Positions 46,825 to 59,113 of a stretch of 64,000 bases of DNA are shown here, piece after piece. The DNA is from Melocanna baccifera. Lineage: Eukaryota > Streptophyta > Magnoliopsida > Poales > Poaceae. The notes under the pieces were generated by a model. The model was given only the letters and a program-made list of their open reading frames with translations, ran no database searches and had not been told where the DNA came from. The position numbers were made by a program, and so were the translations under genes. Location of the stretch: assembly GCA_036346265.1 (NCBI GenBank), contig CM070710.1:7807442-7871441 (forward strand), given 5' to 3'. How positions within the stretch are numbered: the stretch's first letter is position 1; each line of letters opens with the position of its first letter.

Positions 46825-48900
46825 GAGATGGTATCAGAGCCATATCGACTGTAGGACGAAGCCCTAAGTTAAATTGGTCGATAGCCCAAAAATTTATTTT
46901 CTAAATCAAACCAACTAAACTTGATATTTAGTAATATCTCTATCTTCTTACCTCATTCTTAAGGATTCTTGTCTCTCGCCCCAACTCTTGCAAAATTTGT
47001 TTTTCCTAAAATTATAAACTGATCTTTCCTTTATAAATGCATTAGATGTCCCAAACTTCCTCTGACCCGACGGGAGGATGGAGGTCACTTACGTGTTTTG
47101 TTGCGATGCCTCGGATTTAAGAGATCGCCCGTCTACCTCACCAAGGATGAGAAGCAAAAGGTCAACGATCGGAGCATCTCGGGCTATACTTCACCACCCG
47201 AGTCGGCAGCGGTGCTACATCACAGCTTCAAGAACACCGGTGCGGTGGGAGATGTCGGCCGACAGGAGTTGCGCACAAAGCCATCCGTCGACTTTGCAAG
47301 CTATACAAGATCAACATGGCGGACTCGTCAGGAAGTTCAAGGAGCGATGCGGAGCCACCCGAGACTACGAGCGATGCGGGAGGAGCCCCGCCGCGATCGC
47401 AAGACCTCTACCGTCGCCTACACCGCCGAGTCCGGAGGAGAGCGTCGTATCACCGGAGATCGTCGCGCCTACCTCTCACCGGTTCACTCGGCGCGATCGA
47501 GCGATCGCCGCCGATCCGCAACTCGTGGGTTGTCTACAGCGATTCCGAGGGCGATAGCGATGTACCCTATTTGTCGAGGACCGAGTGGGAGCCTTGAGTA
47601 GATAGTGCGAGTAAACACGTTGGATTTTATTTGCGGTTGTGTGCGATGTGAGCTGCAAATATTGCCCTAAAAGCATTATATTGCGATCATGTCAAATCTT
47701 TTATTGGAGTTTATTTTTGTTGGTTTCTTAGTTAGCCTTTTGGCTAAGTGTTTGTTTAGTTAGGTCTCCATTAAGCAAAACCCCTTAGACGCATTTACCT
47801 CTTATCTATGCTTTTCCCTCTCGTCTTTCACCTTTGGTCGATCGTGATTGTTTTCTTTTGAGCAAGATGGTTGACACGAGAACTCCTCGGCGCAACGGGG
47901 AACAGGACCCGAGAGAACGATGCGCGCGGCGAGGTGCCACTGTCTTGGATCCTCGCACTCGATCGATTCTTGATGGCTCGAATACGATGATGCGACTATG
48001 ATGCGAGGTATGCGAACTATGATGCGGCGGCAAAGACCAGAGCGATACCACCGCCAAGACGTCGGCGGACCGGCTATGCAGAGTTCATGAGGGCGAGACC
48101 GCTGCTTTCTCCAGTTCATCGAGCCCTTGAGGCCGACGATCGGGTCCGTCGATTGAGAAGAAATCGAACTTGGCCTGCACCGACAGGAGAAGGTCTTGTA
48201 TGCAAGACATCGGCTTGAGGGACCAAAGAGCAGAGTGGTGGGAGAACTCTCATGCCGCCCATGAGGATCGACATAACATCACCGGAAGGAATTCGCCAAG
48301 GCTTTCCACACCGCTCATGTCATGGAGGGAGTGGTTGAGATGAAGAAGGATGAGTTTCGGGAGCTCCAGCGAGAGAAACATCGGTGAGTGAATATCTCAA
48401 TAAATTCACTCGGTTGGCTCGCTACGCGCGCGGAGGGGCGTAGCGGCAGATGCAGCTTCGCGAGAAGAGGTTCAAGAAAGGCTTGAACCCGGCTTTGAAG
48501 GTGCAAGTTGTAGGCAACGACTATGCCGGCTTCCAGCGATTGGTGGATAAGGCCATTCTCATCGAGGAGAGTCGCGCGAGCTCGAGGAGTCTCGCAAGAG
48601 GAGGTTGATCCAGCGGAGGATCACGGTCACACCGATCTCAGAGGCCTCGTTTTGGTACCTACCACGGCTGCCACGAGTGCCACAAAGAAGAGCAGCAGCA
48701 GCAGCAGCAGCGATCTTGAGTTTGGACCCGGCTCGCACACGCGCGCGATTTGATCGGGCGGCGCCCTAGTGGTTCCATGGGCAGCAGCAGCAGCAGAAGA
48801 GTAATAATCCAGAAGCATCCATCACTTGCTTCAAGTGTCATGAAGTGGGACACTATGCTAGCAAGTGCCCTCGAGGCGAGCCCCGACACGATTCGCTTTG
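46825..48900 (+). pseudogene. Gypsy gag with CCHC zinc knuckle, frameshifted
   Basis: The zinc knuckle is clear at 48827-48868: C-F-K-C-H-E-V-G-H-Y-A-S-K-C, a CX2CX4HX4C motif that binds RNA. Upstream are pieces of the capsid domain in different frames, for example AAAEGMEEF-like sequence near 48280-48350. (AGC/CAG)n runs at 48690-48710 and 48780-48800 encode a serine/glutamine linker. No frame spans the gene; indels are frequent. Confidence 0.7.
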
Positions 48901-49019
48901 ACTTGGGAGCCACACCGGTCGTACCCTACCGGGGAGCAGGGGAGGAGCACCCCGGCCGAGCGAGCCAGCGGGACGCCGGTGGTGAGGTCGTGAACCACGC
49001 CACCGCGAGAGGATGCCGA

Positions 49020-51000
49020 GCAGCACGAGCGTTGTGATCGATGCGTTTCGTACATTCGATTCGCCACCGTTTTATTTGATTACGGAGCTTCGCGTTCGTT
49101 TGTTTCGGAGTTTTGCTTTAAAGCAACAATTGAAAAGCTGTTGCTCTTGGATCATTCTTTTAATCCAATCCCGGATCGAGTTGAGGTCCAACCTAGGTTG
49201 TCCAGAGTTAGGATAACCATTCGGGAGTTGAGTTGAGGCCGACTGATTTTGTTGGATATGCGGATCCCTAGATGTAATTTTGGGAATGGATTGGCTTGAA
49301 AGCGAGCGGTGTTAGATTGTGGGAGCAGAGCGGTGACCTTAACCAATTGAGATGGAGTTAAGGTGCGATTCGCGGCCGATGAGTGCCGGCGAGCGGTCAT
49401 GATTTGCGAGTAAGGTAATCCAGTTGGAGGTGTACGGTTGTCGGAGAGTACCCGACGTGTTTCGAATGATCTTCGGGTATGCCACCAGAGAGGAGGTTGA
49501 GTTTCGATTGAGCTTGTGCGGTACCGCTCCGATTTCCAAGAGGCCCTACCGGATGCCACCAATGATTTAGCGAGTTGAAGAAGCAAATTCGGGAGCTTTT
49601 GGATAAGGGTTACATCGGCCGAGTTCGTCCCCGTGGGGAGCGCCAGTGTTGTTCGTCAAGAAGAAGGATGGTAGTCGGCGCATGTGTGTGGACTACTGAG
49701 CACTCAATGAGGTCACCATCAAAAATAAGTACCCTCCGCCCGTGATTGATGACTGTTTGACCAGCTTAAGGGAGCAGGAGTATTCTCCAAGATTGATTTG
49801 AGGTCAGGATATCATCAGATGAGGATACGTAAGGAGGACATATCCAAGACAGCCTTCTCGACTCGTTATGGTCTATACGAGTTCACAGTGATGTCATTTG
49901 GTTTGACTAATGCTCCAGCATATTTCATGTATTTGATGAATAAGGTGTTTATGGAATATTTGGACAAGTTTGTCGTTGTGTTCATTGCGACATTTTGATA
50001 TATTCCAAGGCGAGGAGGAACATCGGGAGCACTGAGGTTGGCATTGCAGAAATTGAGGGATAATCAGTTGTATGCAAAGTTCAGCAAATGTGAGTTTTGG
50101 ATGAAGAAAGTCGCCTTTTTAGGGCATGTGTTGACAGCAGAAGGAGTCGCAGTTGACCCAGGGAAAGTAAGTGATGTTTTGGATTGGCAGTCACCCACTT
50201 GATTACCAGTCGGGAGTTTTCTGGTATGGCAGATACTACCGTCGCTTTATTGAGGATTTTCGGTGTGGCTGACCCTCACGCAGTTGCTCAAAAGGAAAAG
50301 AAATTCACTTGGGCGCCAGAGTGCGAGAAAAGTTTTGAAACTCAAGGAGAGTTTGACCACAGCCCAGTGCTTGTGTTGCTCGATATTAACAAGGATTTTG
50401 AGATATTTTGCGATGCTTGGCGCAAAGGTTTGGGTTGTGTCTTGATGCAAGACAAGAGAGTGGTAGCCTATGCCTCACGCCGATTGAGACCGCATGAGGA
50501 GAACTACCCTACCCATGATTTGGAGTTGGCGGCCGTAGTGCATGCTTTAAAGATTTGGCGTCATTATCGATGGGTAATGATGTGAGGTTTACACGGATCA
50601 TAAGAGTCGAAATACATCTTTACCAGTCCGAGCTTAACCTCAGCGAGAGGAGATGGTTAGAGCGATAAAGGATTATAATGTGGGCATACATTATCATCAC
50701 GGGAAAGCTAATGTTGTTGCAGATGCCTTGAGCGAGTAAAGGTATCTGCAATTCGGTGATGGTTCGAGAGAGTCACCACTTTGCATGAGGAATTTGGAGC
50801 TTAGCCTTGAGTTGGTTGAGCTGTGATTTTTGGCGGCTATGGAGATGCAGCCTACCTTGGATGGTCGATTCGCGAGCTCGGTCGGATGTTGAGGCATTTA
50901 ATGGATCGAAAGAATTTAAGTGAAGGTAAAGAGTCGGGATTTTGGTGGATGATCGAGGAACCTTGTGGTTCAAGCGGCGTTTGTGTGTGCCCAACAAGCA
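49020..51000 (+). pseudogene. Gypsy protease - reverse transcriptase - RNase H, frameshifted
   Basis: The protease near 49066 reads FDYGASRSFVSE, where the family has D-S/T-G-A. The reverse transcriptase segment at 49798-49998 reads RSGYHQMRIRKEDISKTAF, YGLYEFTVMSFGLTNAPA and FVVVFIAT, then a stop. The last is the catalytic I-D-D site lost through a small change at 49984-49990. RNase H is at 50380-50580: FEIFCDAWRKGLGCVLMQD, VVAYASRRLRPHEENYPTHD and LELAAVVHALKIWRHY, with a further piece near 50690 (HHGKANVVADAL). These copy the element's RNA to DNA. At least four shifts or stops are visible. Confidence 0.85.
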
Positions 51001-52300
51001 AGAACTAAAGGATGTGTTGTTAAAAGAGGCTCATGAGTCGTTGTATTCGATTCATCGAGCAGTACCAAGATGTACCAAGACATTAAGGATAAGTATTGGT
51101 GGCCAAGCATGAAGCGAGATTGCCGAGTATGTAGCCCTTTGTGATATTTGTCGAGAGTAAAGGCGAGCACGAGAGACTGCGCAGTTTGCTCTGACCATTA
51201 AAAGTCCCCGAGTGGAAGTGGGAAGAAATTGGTATGGACTTTATAGTCGGTTTGCCTAAAACCAAAGAGGGTCATGATTCGATTTGGGTCATTGTGGACC
51301 GTTTGACCAAGGTTGCTCATTTCATTCCGCTTAAGGCGACTTACAGTGGTAGACAGATTGGCGAGCTATATATGTCCGAGATTGTCGGTTGCATGTTGTG
51401 CCCAAGAAGATTGTGTCGGATCGTGGATCGCAGATTCACCTCTCGGTTTTGGGGTAGTTTCCATAAGGCTATGGGAACTCACGAATTTCAAGATCTGACA
51501 TATCACCCCAGACAGATGGTCAGACAGAGCGAGTTAATCAGATTCTGGAGGACATGTTGAGAGCCTGTGTGCTTGATCATGGGTCTAAGTGGGACAGTTG
51601 TTTACCTTTTGTAGAGTTCTCATACAACAACAGTTATCAGGCCAGTTTGCAGATGTCACCGTTTGAGGCATTGTATGGCAGGAAATGCAGGACCCCTCTC
51701 AATTGGAAAGAGACGGGGGAAGGACAGGTTTTTGGCCCAGATTGTTTGAAAGAAGCTGAGGATAAGAGCTGAGGATAAGGTCCGCTTGATTCAGGAAAGG
51801 TTGAAAGCTGCCCAGGCCAGACAGAAAAGCTATGCAGATACCAGACGCCGAGAGCTGAGTTTTGAGCCAGATGATTTTGTGTACCTGAGGATCACACCAT
51901 TCAAAGGTGTGAAGAGATTTCAGCTAAAAGGGAAGCTTGCACCGAGATATGTCGGTCCGTTCAGGATTCTGAAACGCAGGGGAGAGGTTGCTTATCAGTT
52001 GGAGCTACCTGCGTCCTTCAGTGGGGTACATGACGTCTTTCATGTGTCCCGGTGAAGAAGTGCTGCGCGTACGGAGGAGGTTGTGCCGATTGAGGCCGTT
52101 GACTGCGGGAGGATCTGTCATACAAAGAGCACCAGTCAAAATCTTGGAAGTGTCGAGCGAGTCACCGGAATAAAGCGGTCCGTTTTGCAAAGTTGGTGGA
52201 GCAACCATTCGAGGAGGAAGCCACAGGGAGCGCGAGGAGGATCTCGAGCGAGTTTCGAACCTATTCTCTTAGTTGGCCCGGATCTCGGGTCGAGATCTCG
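51001..52300 (+). pseudogene. Gypsy integrase and C-terminal extension, frameshifted
   Basis: 51234-51560 reads MDFIVGLPKTKEGHDSIWVI with the first catalytic aspartate, then shifts. 51554-51772 reads VEFSYNNSYQASLQMSPFEA and YGRKCRTPL. 51786-52055 reads QKSYADTRRRELSFEPDDFV, FQLKGKLAPRYVGPF and HDVFHVSR, the GPF/Y module of chromovirus integrases. A 13-bp tandem duplication (AGCTGAGGATAAG) near 51756-51781 causes one shift. The last part, around 52130-52300, resembles a chromodomain-like tail but is degraded. Confidence 0.85.
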
Positions 52301-52316
52301 TTTAAGGGGTAAGGTT

Positions 52317-55300
52317 TGTAACATCCTGTTTTTCGAGATTTTTAAAGCCTGGTTTTCAAAAATGAATTTTCGAAATTTTCAAATTAATGAAGCTTCAAAT
52401 GAATTTTTAAAGTTTTAAATGATTTAATGTGATTAAAATAAACATTAACATAAGTGGAAAATATTTTATTTGAGTTCCTTGTGTCTCAAGGAATTTTCAG
52501 TATTTTGGTGAATTTTAGGGTTTATTTGCTATTTTCTAGAGTGTTAGAAGTTTATTTGAATTTACGGAAAAGAAAAAGAAAAGAATAAACCTCACCCGCC
52601 CGATCTCCTCTCTCCGCCACGCGTCACCCATCCGCGCCAGCGCCGCCATCGTACCCTTTCGCGCACCGCTCGCCCCGCGCCGATCCGCCGCGCCACGCGT
52701 CGCGCATCCATGACCCGGCGCTGGCGGCACGCAGCGCCCGCCCTCGCCTCGCCTCGGCCGCCCGATCGCGCGCCGCGCGATCCCAGCCGTTCATCCCGCG
52801 CCCGCGCGAACCCTAACCCTAATCTTTCCCAGCCGTCCGATCCCGCCGCGTTGAATCCTAGCCGTCCAAACCTAATCCGCGTTCGCCCCGTGCCGTAACC
52901 GATCGGGATTGCCTCGGTTCGCGTGTTAAAACCCGCCGCCTCGCCTCGGTTCGTGTGCCCATCGCCCGAACTCGCCGCCGCCGCCCTCGCCTTCGCCCTC
53001 GCGCCCGCGCCGTCGCCGAGCCGCTCGCCGTCGCGCTGCCGCCGCCGCGCCCCTCCGCGCGCGCCGTCCGTCGCCGTCGCCGATTACCTCGCCGGTGAGC
53101 CTCGCCGCCGATCTCGCTCGCCGTCGCCGCGTCGCCGCTCGGTCGCCCTCGCGCACCCGCTCCGCCCCTCGGTCCCGAGCCGCGCGCGCGCGCGCCGCGC
53201 ACCCGCGCGCCGCGCGCGCCATGCGCGAGCGCCGCCACGCGTCGCCGATCCGCTCCCGCGCCGCCACGCGTCGCCATCTCCCGCTCCGCGCGCGCGCGCG
53301 CGCTGCGTCCCGGCGCCGCGCGCGAGCCGCCACGCGTCGCCGATCCGCCCGTCGCCGCGCCGCGCGCGCGATCTCGCCGTCGCTCGGTCTGGACCGAAGG
53401 TCTAGATCGTGCCGCGTGGATCGCTCTCCGCCGTCGGATCCCGCCGTCGCGCCGCGCGCGCGCCGCGTCGGCCGAACCACGTCAGCCCTAGCGGCGTGGC
53501 ATCGTGGCATGCCACGTCGGCGCCACGTCGCCCTAGCCGCCTCCCGAGCCACGTGGCAGCCACGTCGGTGCCACGTCGGCCGTGCTGCGTGGCGGCATAT
53601 CTTCTTTGCCACGTCGGCACGCCCGCCGCGTCGACCCTCTCCCCGTGTCTTTATTACGTGGACCGGGTCCACGGTGAACTCGAATTTGGTGCACCGGGTT
53701 CACAAAGACAAGATAGTCTTTTTCAATTTTCCGAATTAATTTTGAATTAATTTTCAGGAGCCCGTTCTCCTCCGTCCTAGCTCCGATTGACCCGTTCTTT
53801 TTCTAAATTCATCTAAAATCGAGCTCTAGCTGTTGGTTCTGCTTTTGTGAGTTTTTGAGTTCTTTTGCTTGTCATTTTATGTGTTTCTTTGTTTCGGTCG
53901 CTTTCTCTCGTTAGATTCGGATTCGGAGGAGCAGTTTCGCGCGAAGTCCAGAGTACCCACGAGCATAACGAAGGCAAGTCGTGTCCCTTGATCATGTTGA
54001 ACCCAATTTTACAAACTATTATTTAATTATTTTGCTTTAAATTACATTGCATTGCTATTTTTATTCAAACCGTTGCACGTGTAATTATTGTCCCAATTGC
54101 AATTACACCTCCTTGACACTTTGAAATACCATGATGCCTTTGTCACCATAGGTTGGGAAATTTATTAGTGATACTAGTTTATTTATCACATGGGTTGATA
54201 CGATTAGATTGCTTAGCGGTTTATATTTACGTTTGGTATCATCGCACATATTAAATTATAAATTTGACTTAATGATATATGGAACGTGGTTGGTGCCACG
54301 TGTATTAAAATTTGTGCCACGGCATTGGTGTGGCGTTGGCTTGGTTATACAAATTGGTTTTTGCACTCGGGCGAATGATCGTGCGAGAAAGGGGAAATAC
54401 AGTTGTACTTTGGGGATGTGGTAGTCTCGCGGGTAATGCTAAGGACTTAACTTTGTGTGCCATTGATCGAGCTTAATCGTGCAAACCACATGTCTATTAT
54501 GGGATGGACTGGCTGATTAATTTGTAATATTTCAATTCAATTCGCCATTGTGATGGACATGGTTGCTTGATTTCCATGTGGCGCAAGGGGGTGTGATCAC
54601 GAAACCCTAGCGGGCGAGGATTGGGTTGAGGTAGAGCATTGTAAAGGCCTTGTTGTGATTTCCTTAGGCCTAGGCTAATCACATCGTGTGGGTACGATTG
54701 TGCAACCTCTGCGAGTGTAAAACTATTCGAATAGCGCGTCCTCGGTCATGGGCGGTGCTCGGGATTTCACACGAGGGTTAGTATTTCATTTATAACTTGG
54801 TGGATTTACGTTGGGAGTGGACGGGTAGTTCTTTGTTGGTTCAAACTTGTGAATTGGTGTTCACAAGTGGTTCATGTTTATCCCTTTGATTATCTATTAT
54901 TCTTGTTTTGATTAACTTTCGCTTTCAAGTTATTTAATATATTTCATCAATAAATGCCTTTATGCAAATTAACCTTTCACCTTCCTTTGGTAAGCCTTGC
55001 ATATTATATTGCACATATTGTTACAAGCGACTTCTTTGAGTACCAATGTACTCACGGCTTTACGCCTATGTTGCTCGATTGAAGGAGAGGAGTACTATCG
55101 GCAGGAGGTGCGGAAGGGAGTACTACGGCGACTTCACGGATTAGGCCGTTCTCCGCTCGATAGCTTTGTGGCTTGTCGATTGGTCGCTACGCTTTATTTT
55201 GGATTTCATTGCTATTTTGTTAAGCCCTTAGGCTAGAGATATTGTAAGCTTGGCCATAAGGTCGTACCTTTGATATTTTATCGATATTCTAGTTTTCCCT

Positions 55301-55417
55301 TATTATTGTCGTGTGTATGACTGTGATGACATCTATGTTTGACTGTGTGCACTAGCGTGATCCTGGACTAGTGCAGTTTACACAAAGAGACCGAATTTGC
55401 ATATTCGGGTCTCGACA
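52317..55417 (+). repeat. 3' LTR of the gypsy element, 3.1 kb
   Basis: Matches the 5' LTR over its full length. Long AT-rich runs are identical, while small indels and replacements concentrate at CTG, CAG, CCAG and CCGG sites. It ends at CTCGACA and is followed by aaaac. Confidence 0.95.
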
Positions 55418-55422
55418 AAAAC

Positions 55423-56509
55423 ATATGCATATATTCATCTTAAACTTTTTGGTGGAGTTTAATCTATATTTTAGATCTAAGGAATGCATTAAGTTATAAG
55501 AATGAGATATCGAATGCATACCTTTGCAATTTTATCTTTTCATCTAAGTAAGACTTAAGATATCATAATCAATCAAACACGTTAGTATCATAATATCATT
55601 TGTCATTCATTATATCCAAATAAGAATAGGCAATATCATTACTAATAAGCATAGTATTTGTCATTATCACCAAAACCAACTTAATGAAGTTTGATCTTAC
55701 ACCAGTTCATATGGTTTGCAGGTGTCGAAAATCTGAATGGTGGTGAGCAAAGCTCAAATATGTGTTTTTATTTTGTGTTATGGAATCCAAGAACATATGG
55801 GAAATATTTTATCTCTATTGTTGTTAGATTCAGGTTTTTCTTTTCCTTTTTTTAACCTTTTCTCTTTATTGAGAAGTCAGCAAATTAGAATAGTAGCTTG
55901 TTAGTAACTGTCGGTGTCCTTGCCGCAGCAATATAATTGAGTTATTGGCATCATACTTGATATTGGAATTTATTGAGTAATTTGATAGAAGAGGTTCATT
56001 GTATGGCAGCATTACGAAAAAAATGGATATTTGAATAATGATAGTTCATGTTTATGTTCAGATTTATGAGTAGCGGTAGTATTAGAAAATTGGTCATGTG
56101 TGGATAAATTTTTGGTTGTGGTCATACTTGAAAATTCACAATTTAGTATAAATTTACATTTCTATGCGATTGTGCAAAATCAATTAAACCAGATCCACCC
56201 ATAATGTCTTTTAAATGCTATTAAACAACCTATCATTTATTTTAGGAGAATTTAAGATATTTCCCAATTTAGAATAGGCAGCTAGCCTACCTAAAAGCTA
56301 GGCTGCCAAACACTAAACCTCTTCAACCATATAGTCTAGCCTAAAGCTACTTTTTATAAAAGCTATAACCATACCAAACAGACCCATAAGCTGTTTAAGT
56401 AAAAAAACCAGCTTTTAGCTAAAAGCTAAAAAGCCTAAGTCTAAACAAATATGCCCAAGAAGCATTCATGCATGTGTCTGTGGTGACGCACTACCAGCAC
56501 TTCACCTAA
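55423..56509. other. AT-rich intergenic DNA with MITE debris
   Basis: No gene. 56280-56465 holds a diverged element rich in AAAGCTAGGCTGCCAAACAC and GCTTTTAGCTAAAAGCTAAA words, of the kind found at the ends of grass hAT/Tourist-type MITEs. Confidence 0.5.
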
Positions 56510-56840
56510 GGCCTGACTCCAAACGACTTCTAACTTTTTTGTTGACTTTCAGTTTATTTAAGCCTAATGCTACTTGAAAGCGTTGATTTTTAATTTCGGC
56601 TTATTTTGGCTTTTTAGTTTTTTTCTTTTTTCTTTTATTCTATTACATTGTCTGTGATGATATAACGGTTTTTTTATTTTTCTTTATTTTTAAATTTTTT
56701 TAATTGAACGACTCAGAAAGAACCAACAATTACTACAATGTAATTTTAGCTAAAACTTAATAATTACTACAATATAATTTTAACTAAAAATCAACAGTTA
56801 AAGCCATCAATCAGAAACTTGAACTCTTAGAGTAGGCCCT
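56510..56840 (-). mobile_element. MITE, AT-rich family copy E
   Basis: In reverse complement it matches the family at 16326. The ends TAAGGCCTGACTCC (left) and TTAGGGCCTACTCT (right, reverse complement) form an imperfect terminal inverted repeat, the best seen among the copies. A 40-bp internal stretch with TACTACAATGTAATTTTAGC is repeated in tandem. Confidence 0.6.
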
Positions 56841-57448
56841 AAGCTTCTTCGTGAGTGAATCTTTGTAATGCACGCAATGAAGCGCCCGCAATGCACTTTT
56901 TCCTTCGCATTGTGGTGCGAACGTAAACCGGTATCCTAGCACAGAATGATTGGAATGGAACCAGAAACCAAGGCTTGGCAATCACCCTTCTTCTCACCTG
57001 ACACACATAGGAACAGCAGCCACCCTTCCCTAGAATGCACCGGAGAGGCACCGCCGCACATGTCCTTCACGAACAAACCTCTCTTGAACACAAAGCTTCA
57101 GTAGTTGACGTCAACCGCCAGTTTTTATACAGGACCGCAATAAAAAGTAGGGTTTGTTTTTTTAGCTCATAGCTATAATTTATGATTTAGATTTTTAAAT
57201 TTTAATCTGTTTACGAGAAATGCTTGTTTATGATTTTAGCTGATATAGATGTTAGATTTTTAACGTATACTATAATTAACCTGTAGACACTGTCTTGAAA
57301 AAAAATACTCTGTTTAAAAATTAGAAACTGTAATAAAAATAAAAAATCCAAAGCCACTTTAATAGCCGCGAAGAACAGAGCTGTAGCCTTCATCCTTGCT
57401 AGCCCGTACAGAATTTTGTACCCATCAGCATGTACACCAATGCCATTC
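56841..57448. other. Spacer, no gene recognised
   Basis: A moderately GC-rich patch at 56850-57130 gives a minus-strand ORF (56839-57051) with several cysteines but no known motif. The rest is AT-rich. Confidence 0.4.
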
Positions 57449-57455
57449 GTTATCC

Positions 57456-58112
57456 TAGGGCTGTGCATTTTTCAACCGAACCGAAAAAACAAACCGAATC
57501 GGTCAACTCGGTTTGACCGGATTTCGGTATTCGGTTTGGTTATCAGATTTTGGGTTTTTTGTGTTCGATTTTTTCGAACAAAACTGGCTAAAAACCGAAA
57601 AAACCGAATATACCAAACTAGTACTGTTTACCTGATAGGGGCCTAGCTGCGCTGCGCCTGCGCGTCTCGCAGTGCCATCCATTCGCACTTTCGCAGGGCC
57701 CCGCTCGACTGCTAGCTTGCTAGCTGCTACTGCTTGCGTAATTGGCAATCAGCTGTAATAGCTGCTACTGCTTGCGTGATTGGCATGTGCTAGCTAGCTG
57801 GCTGCCTTGCGTGTGCGATTGGGCGTCCGTGCGTGACTGCATGGTGCTTGGCTGCTTCTGCTTGCTTAGTTCAATTGCTTTTTAGTTTTTACCTTGTTAC
57901 TTTGTGTCTTTGTTATCGCTTCGTTTCATATCATTCGCAATTCACGTCAACTGTGGTAAATATGATAATTATCGACATCGCACCGAAAAAAAATAGGATT
58001 TATCGATACCAAACCGTATTTCTAAAAAAACCATATATTACCGAACTATGAACACCGTATTTGTCGTATATACCGAATCGATTAAACCGAAAAAACCAAA
58101 CGCACAGCCCTA
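57456..58112. mobile_element. hAT-type non-autonomous element
   Basis: The ends are TAGGGCTGTGCATTT and, in reverse complement, TAGGGCTGTGCGTTT. They are followed on both sides by subterminal ACCGAA/TTCGG-rich repeats. The flanks share GTTATCC (57449-57455 and 58113-58119); hAT duplications are normally 8 bp, so one base may have been lost. The middle has CTGCTACTGCTTGCGT-type repeats and no transposase. Confidence 0.8.
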
Positions 58113-58163
58113 GTTATCCGGATATGTTTCACCTCCTCACCTGTGCAGTAGTAGAGCCAGGCA

Positions 58164-58436
58164 TCCTGTGGGTGTTTGGAATGACGTTAGTTTTTGACTA
58201 TAGCTGACTTATTTTTTACTGTAACTGAGTTAACTTATTTGGCATAATTAAAATTTAAAAATTTTAAAATAAAAAACATGTTAGTCCATCACGGACAATG
58301 CAAAAGAATATGAGAAAAAAAGAAAATGCAAAAAAGTCCAAAAAATCTAAAAAAACAAGAAAAAAGACAAAATTACTGAATAGTGAGAAAAGTAGAAGTT
58401 AGAAGCAAAAGCTAAAAAAACTAAAATGAGCAGAAC
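58164..58436 (+). mobile_element. MITE, AT-rich family copy F
   Basis: Contains GTTTGGAATGACGTTAG, TTTTTTACTGTAACTGAG, TTTGGCATAATTAAAATTTA and CACGGACAATGCAAAAGAAT. Close to copy A in sequence and order. Confidence 0.65.
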
Positions 58437-59110
58437 CATGCATGATTCTTTAGCAAGGGGATTATAGCCCTATTAGAAAATTGCAAGAAAGCTATCTAGG
58501 ATAGGATAGGATAATGTTGCCATGGATATGAAGGATGATATATGCTTTTAACTTACAGGATGAGATGGTGGCAAGGCTTCAGTGGATGCATCATGCATGG
58601 AGAATTTAGGCGTGTGGAATTATTGAATTCTTTTGAGCTGTGACTAATATTTTAAGTTTTTGAATTTTGACTATTCGTAAAGGTAGTATGCAGAGAAAAA
58701 TAGTTACAAATGATTTTGACCGATACAGCTGAACTCAGTACACTTTTTACTATAATCTTTCTGTTAACATCATCTTAAAAAATATCTGTTAGAAAATTAA
58801 TTACTATAAGTCATAAATCAAAAGTAAAAAAGAAGACTCCCTGGGTCAGCTCGATGGACACCTGAATTGAAATGAGCTGAAGGCGTCGACGGAAGCCATC
58901 GAGGGCTTGAAGATCGAGAATTGACCGACGTTGACGGAGCTCACCGACCGCCGTACGTCTAGAGCAAGCATTTGCGGCGAACGACGACTACGATTTTCTG
59001 GGGATGGCTGGCGGCGGTTCACTCGATACGACGATCGAATTGAGATCTATTGGGAAGGTTTTATCTAATTTGGATGGATCAAGCGGGCTTTCTAATTTGG
59101 ATTGATCCGG
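58437..59110. other. Spacer with a GC-rich patch
   Basis: AT-rich, except 58840-59060 with CGACGG / GCGAACGACGAC words that look like eroded coding or leader DNA. No frame of useful length or recognisable product. Confidence 0.4.
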
Positions 59111-59113
59111 TTA

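Larger units (their letters stand above)
43699..55417 (+). mobile_element. Complete Ty3-gypsy element (Tekay/Del-like)
   Basis: An 11.7-kb element with LTRs 43699-46824 and 52317-55417. Both begin TGTAACATCCTG and end GGGTCTCGACA, flanked by a perfect aaaac TSD (43694-43698 and 55418-55422). The primer-binding site TGGTATCAGAGCC is at 46829; the polypurine tract AAGGGGTAAGG is just before the 3' LTR. The interior encodes gag with a CCHC knuckle, protease, reverse transcriptase, RNase H and integrase in gypsy order. Long LTRs and a pol C-terminal extension suggest the Tekay/Del chromovirus clade (inference). Near-identity of the AT-rich parts of the LTRs means it is young, yet pol is riddled with small indels. 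Confidence 0.95.
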
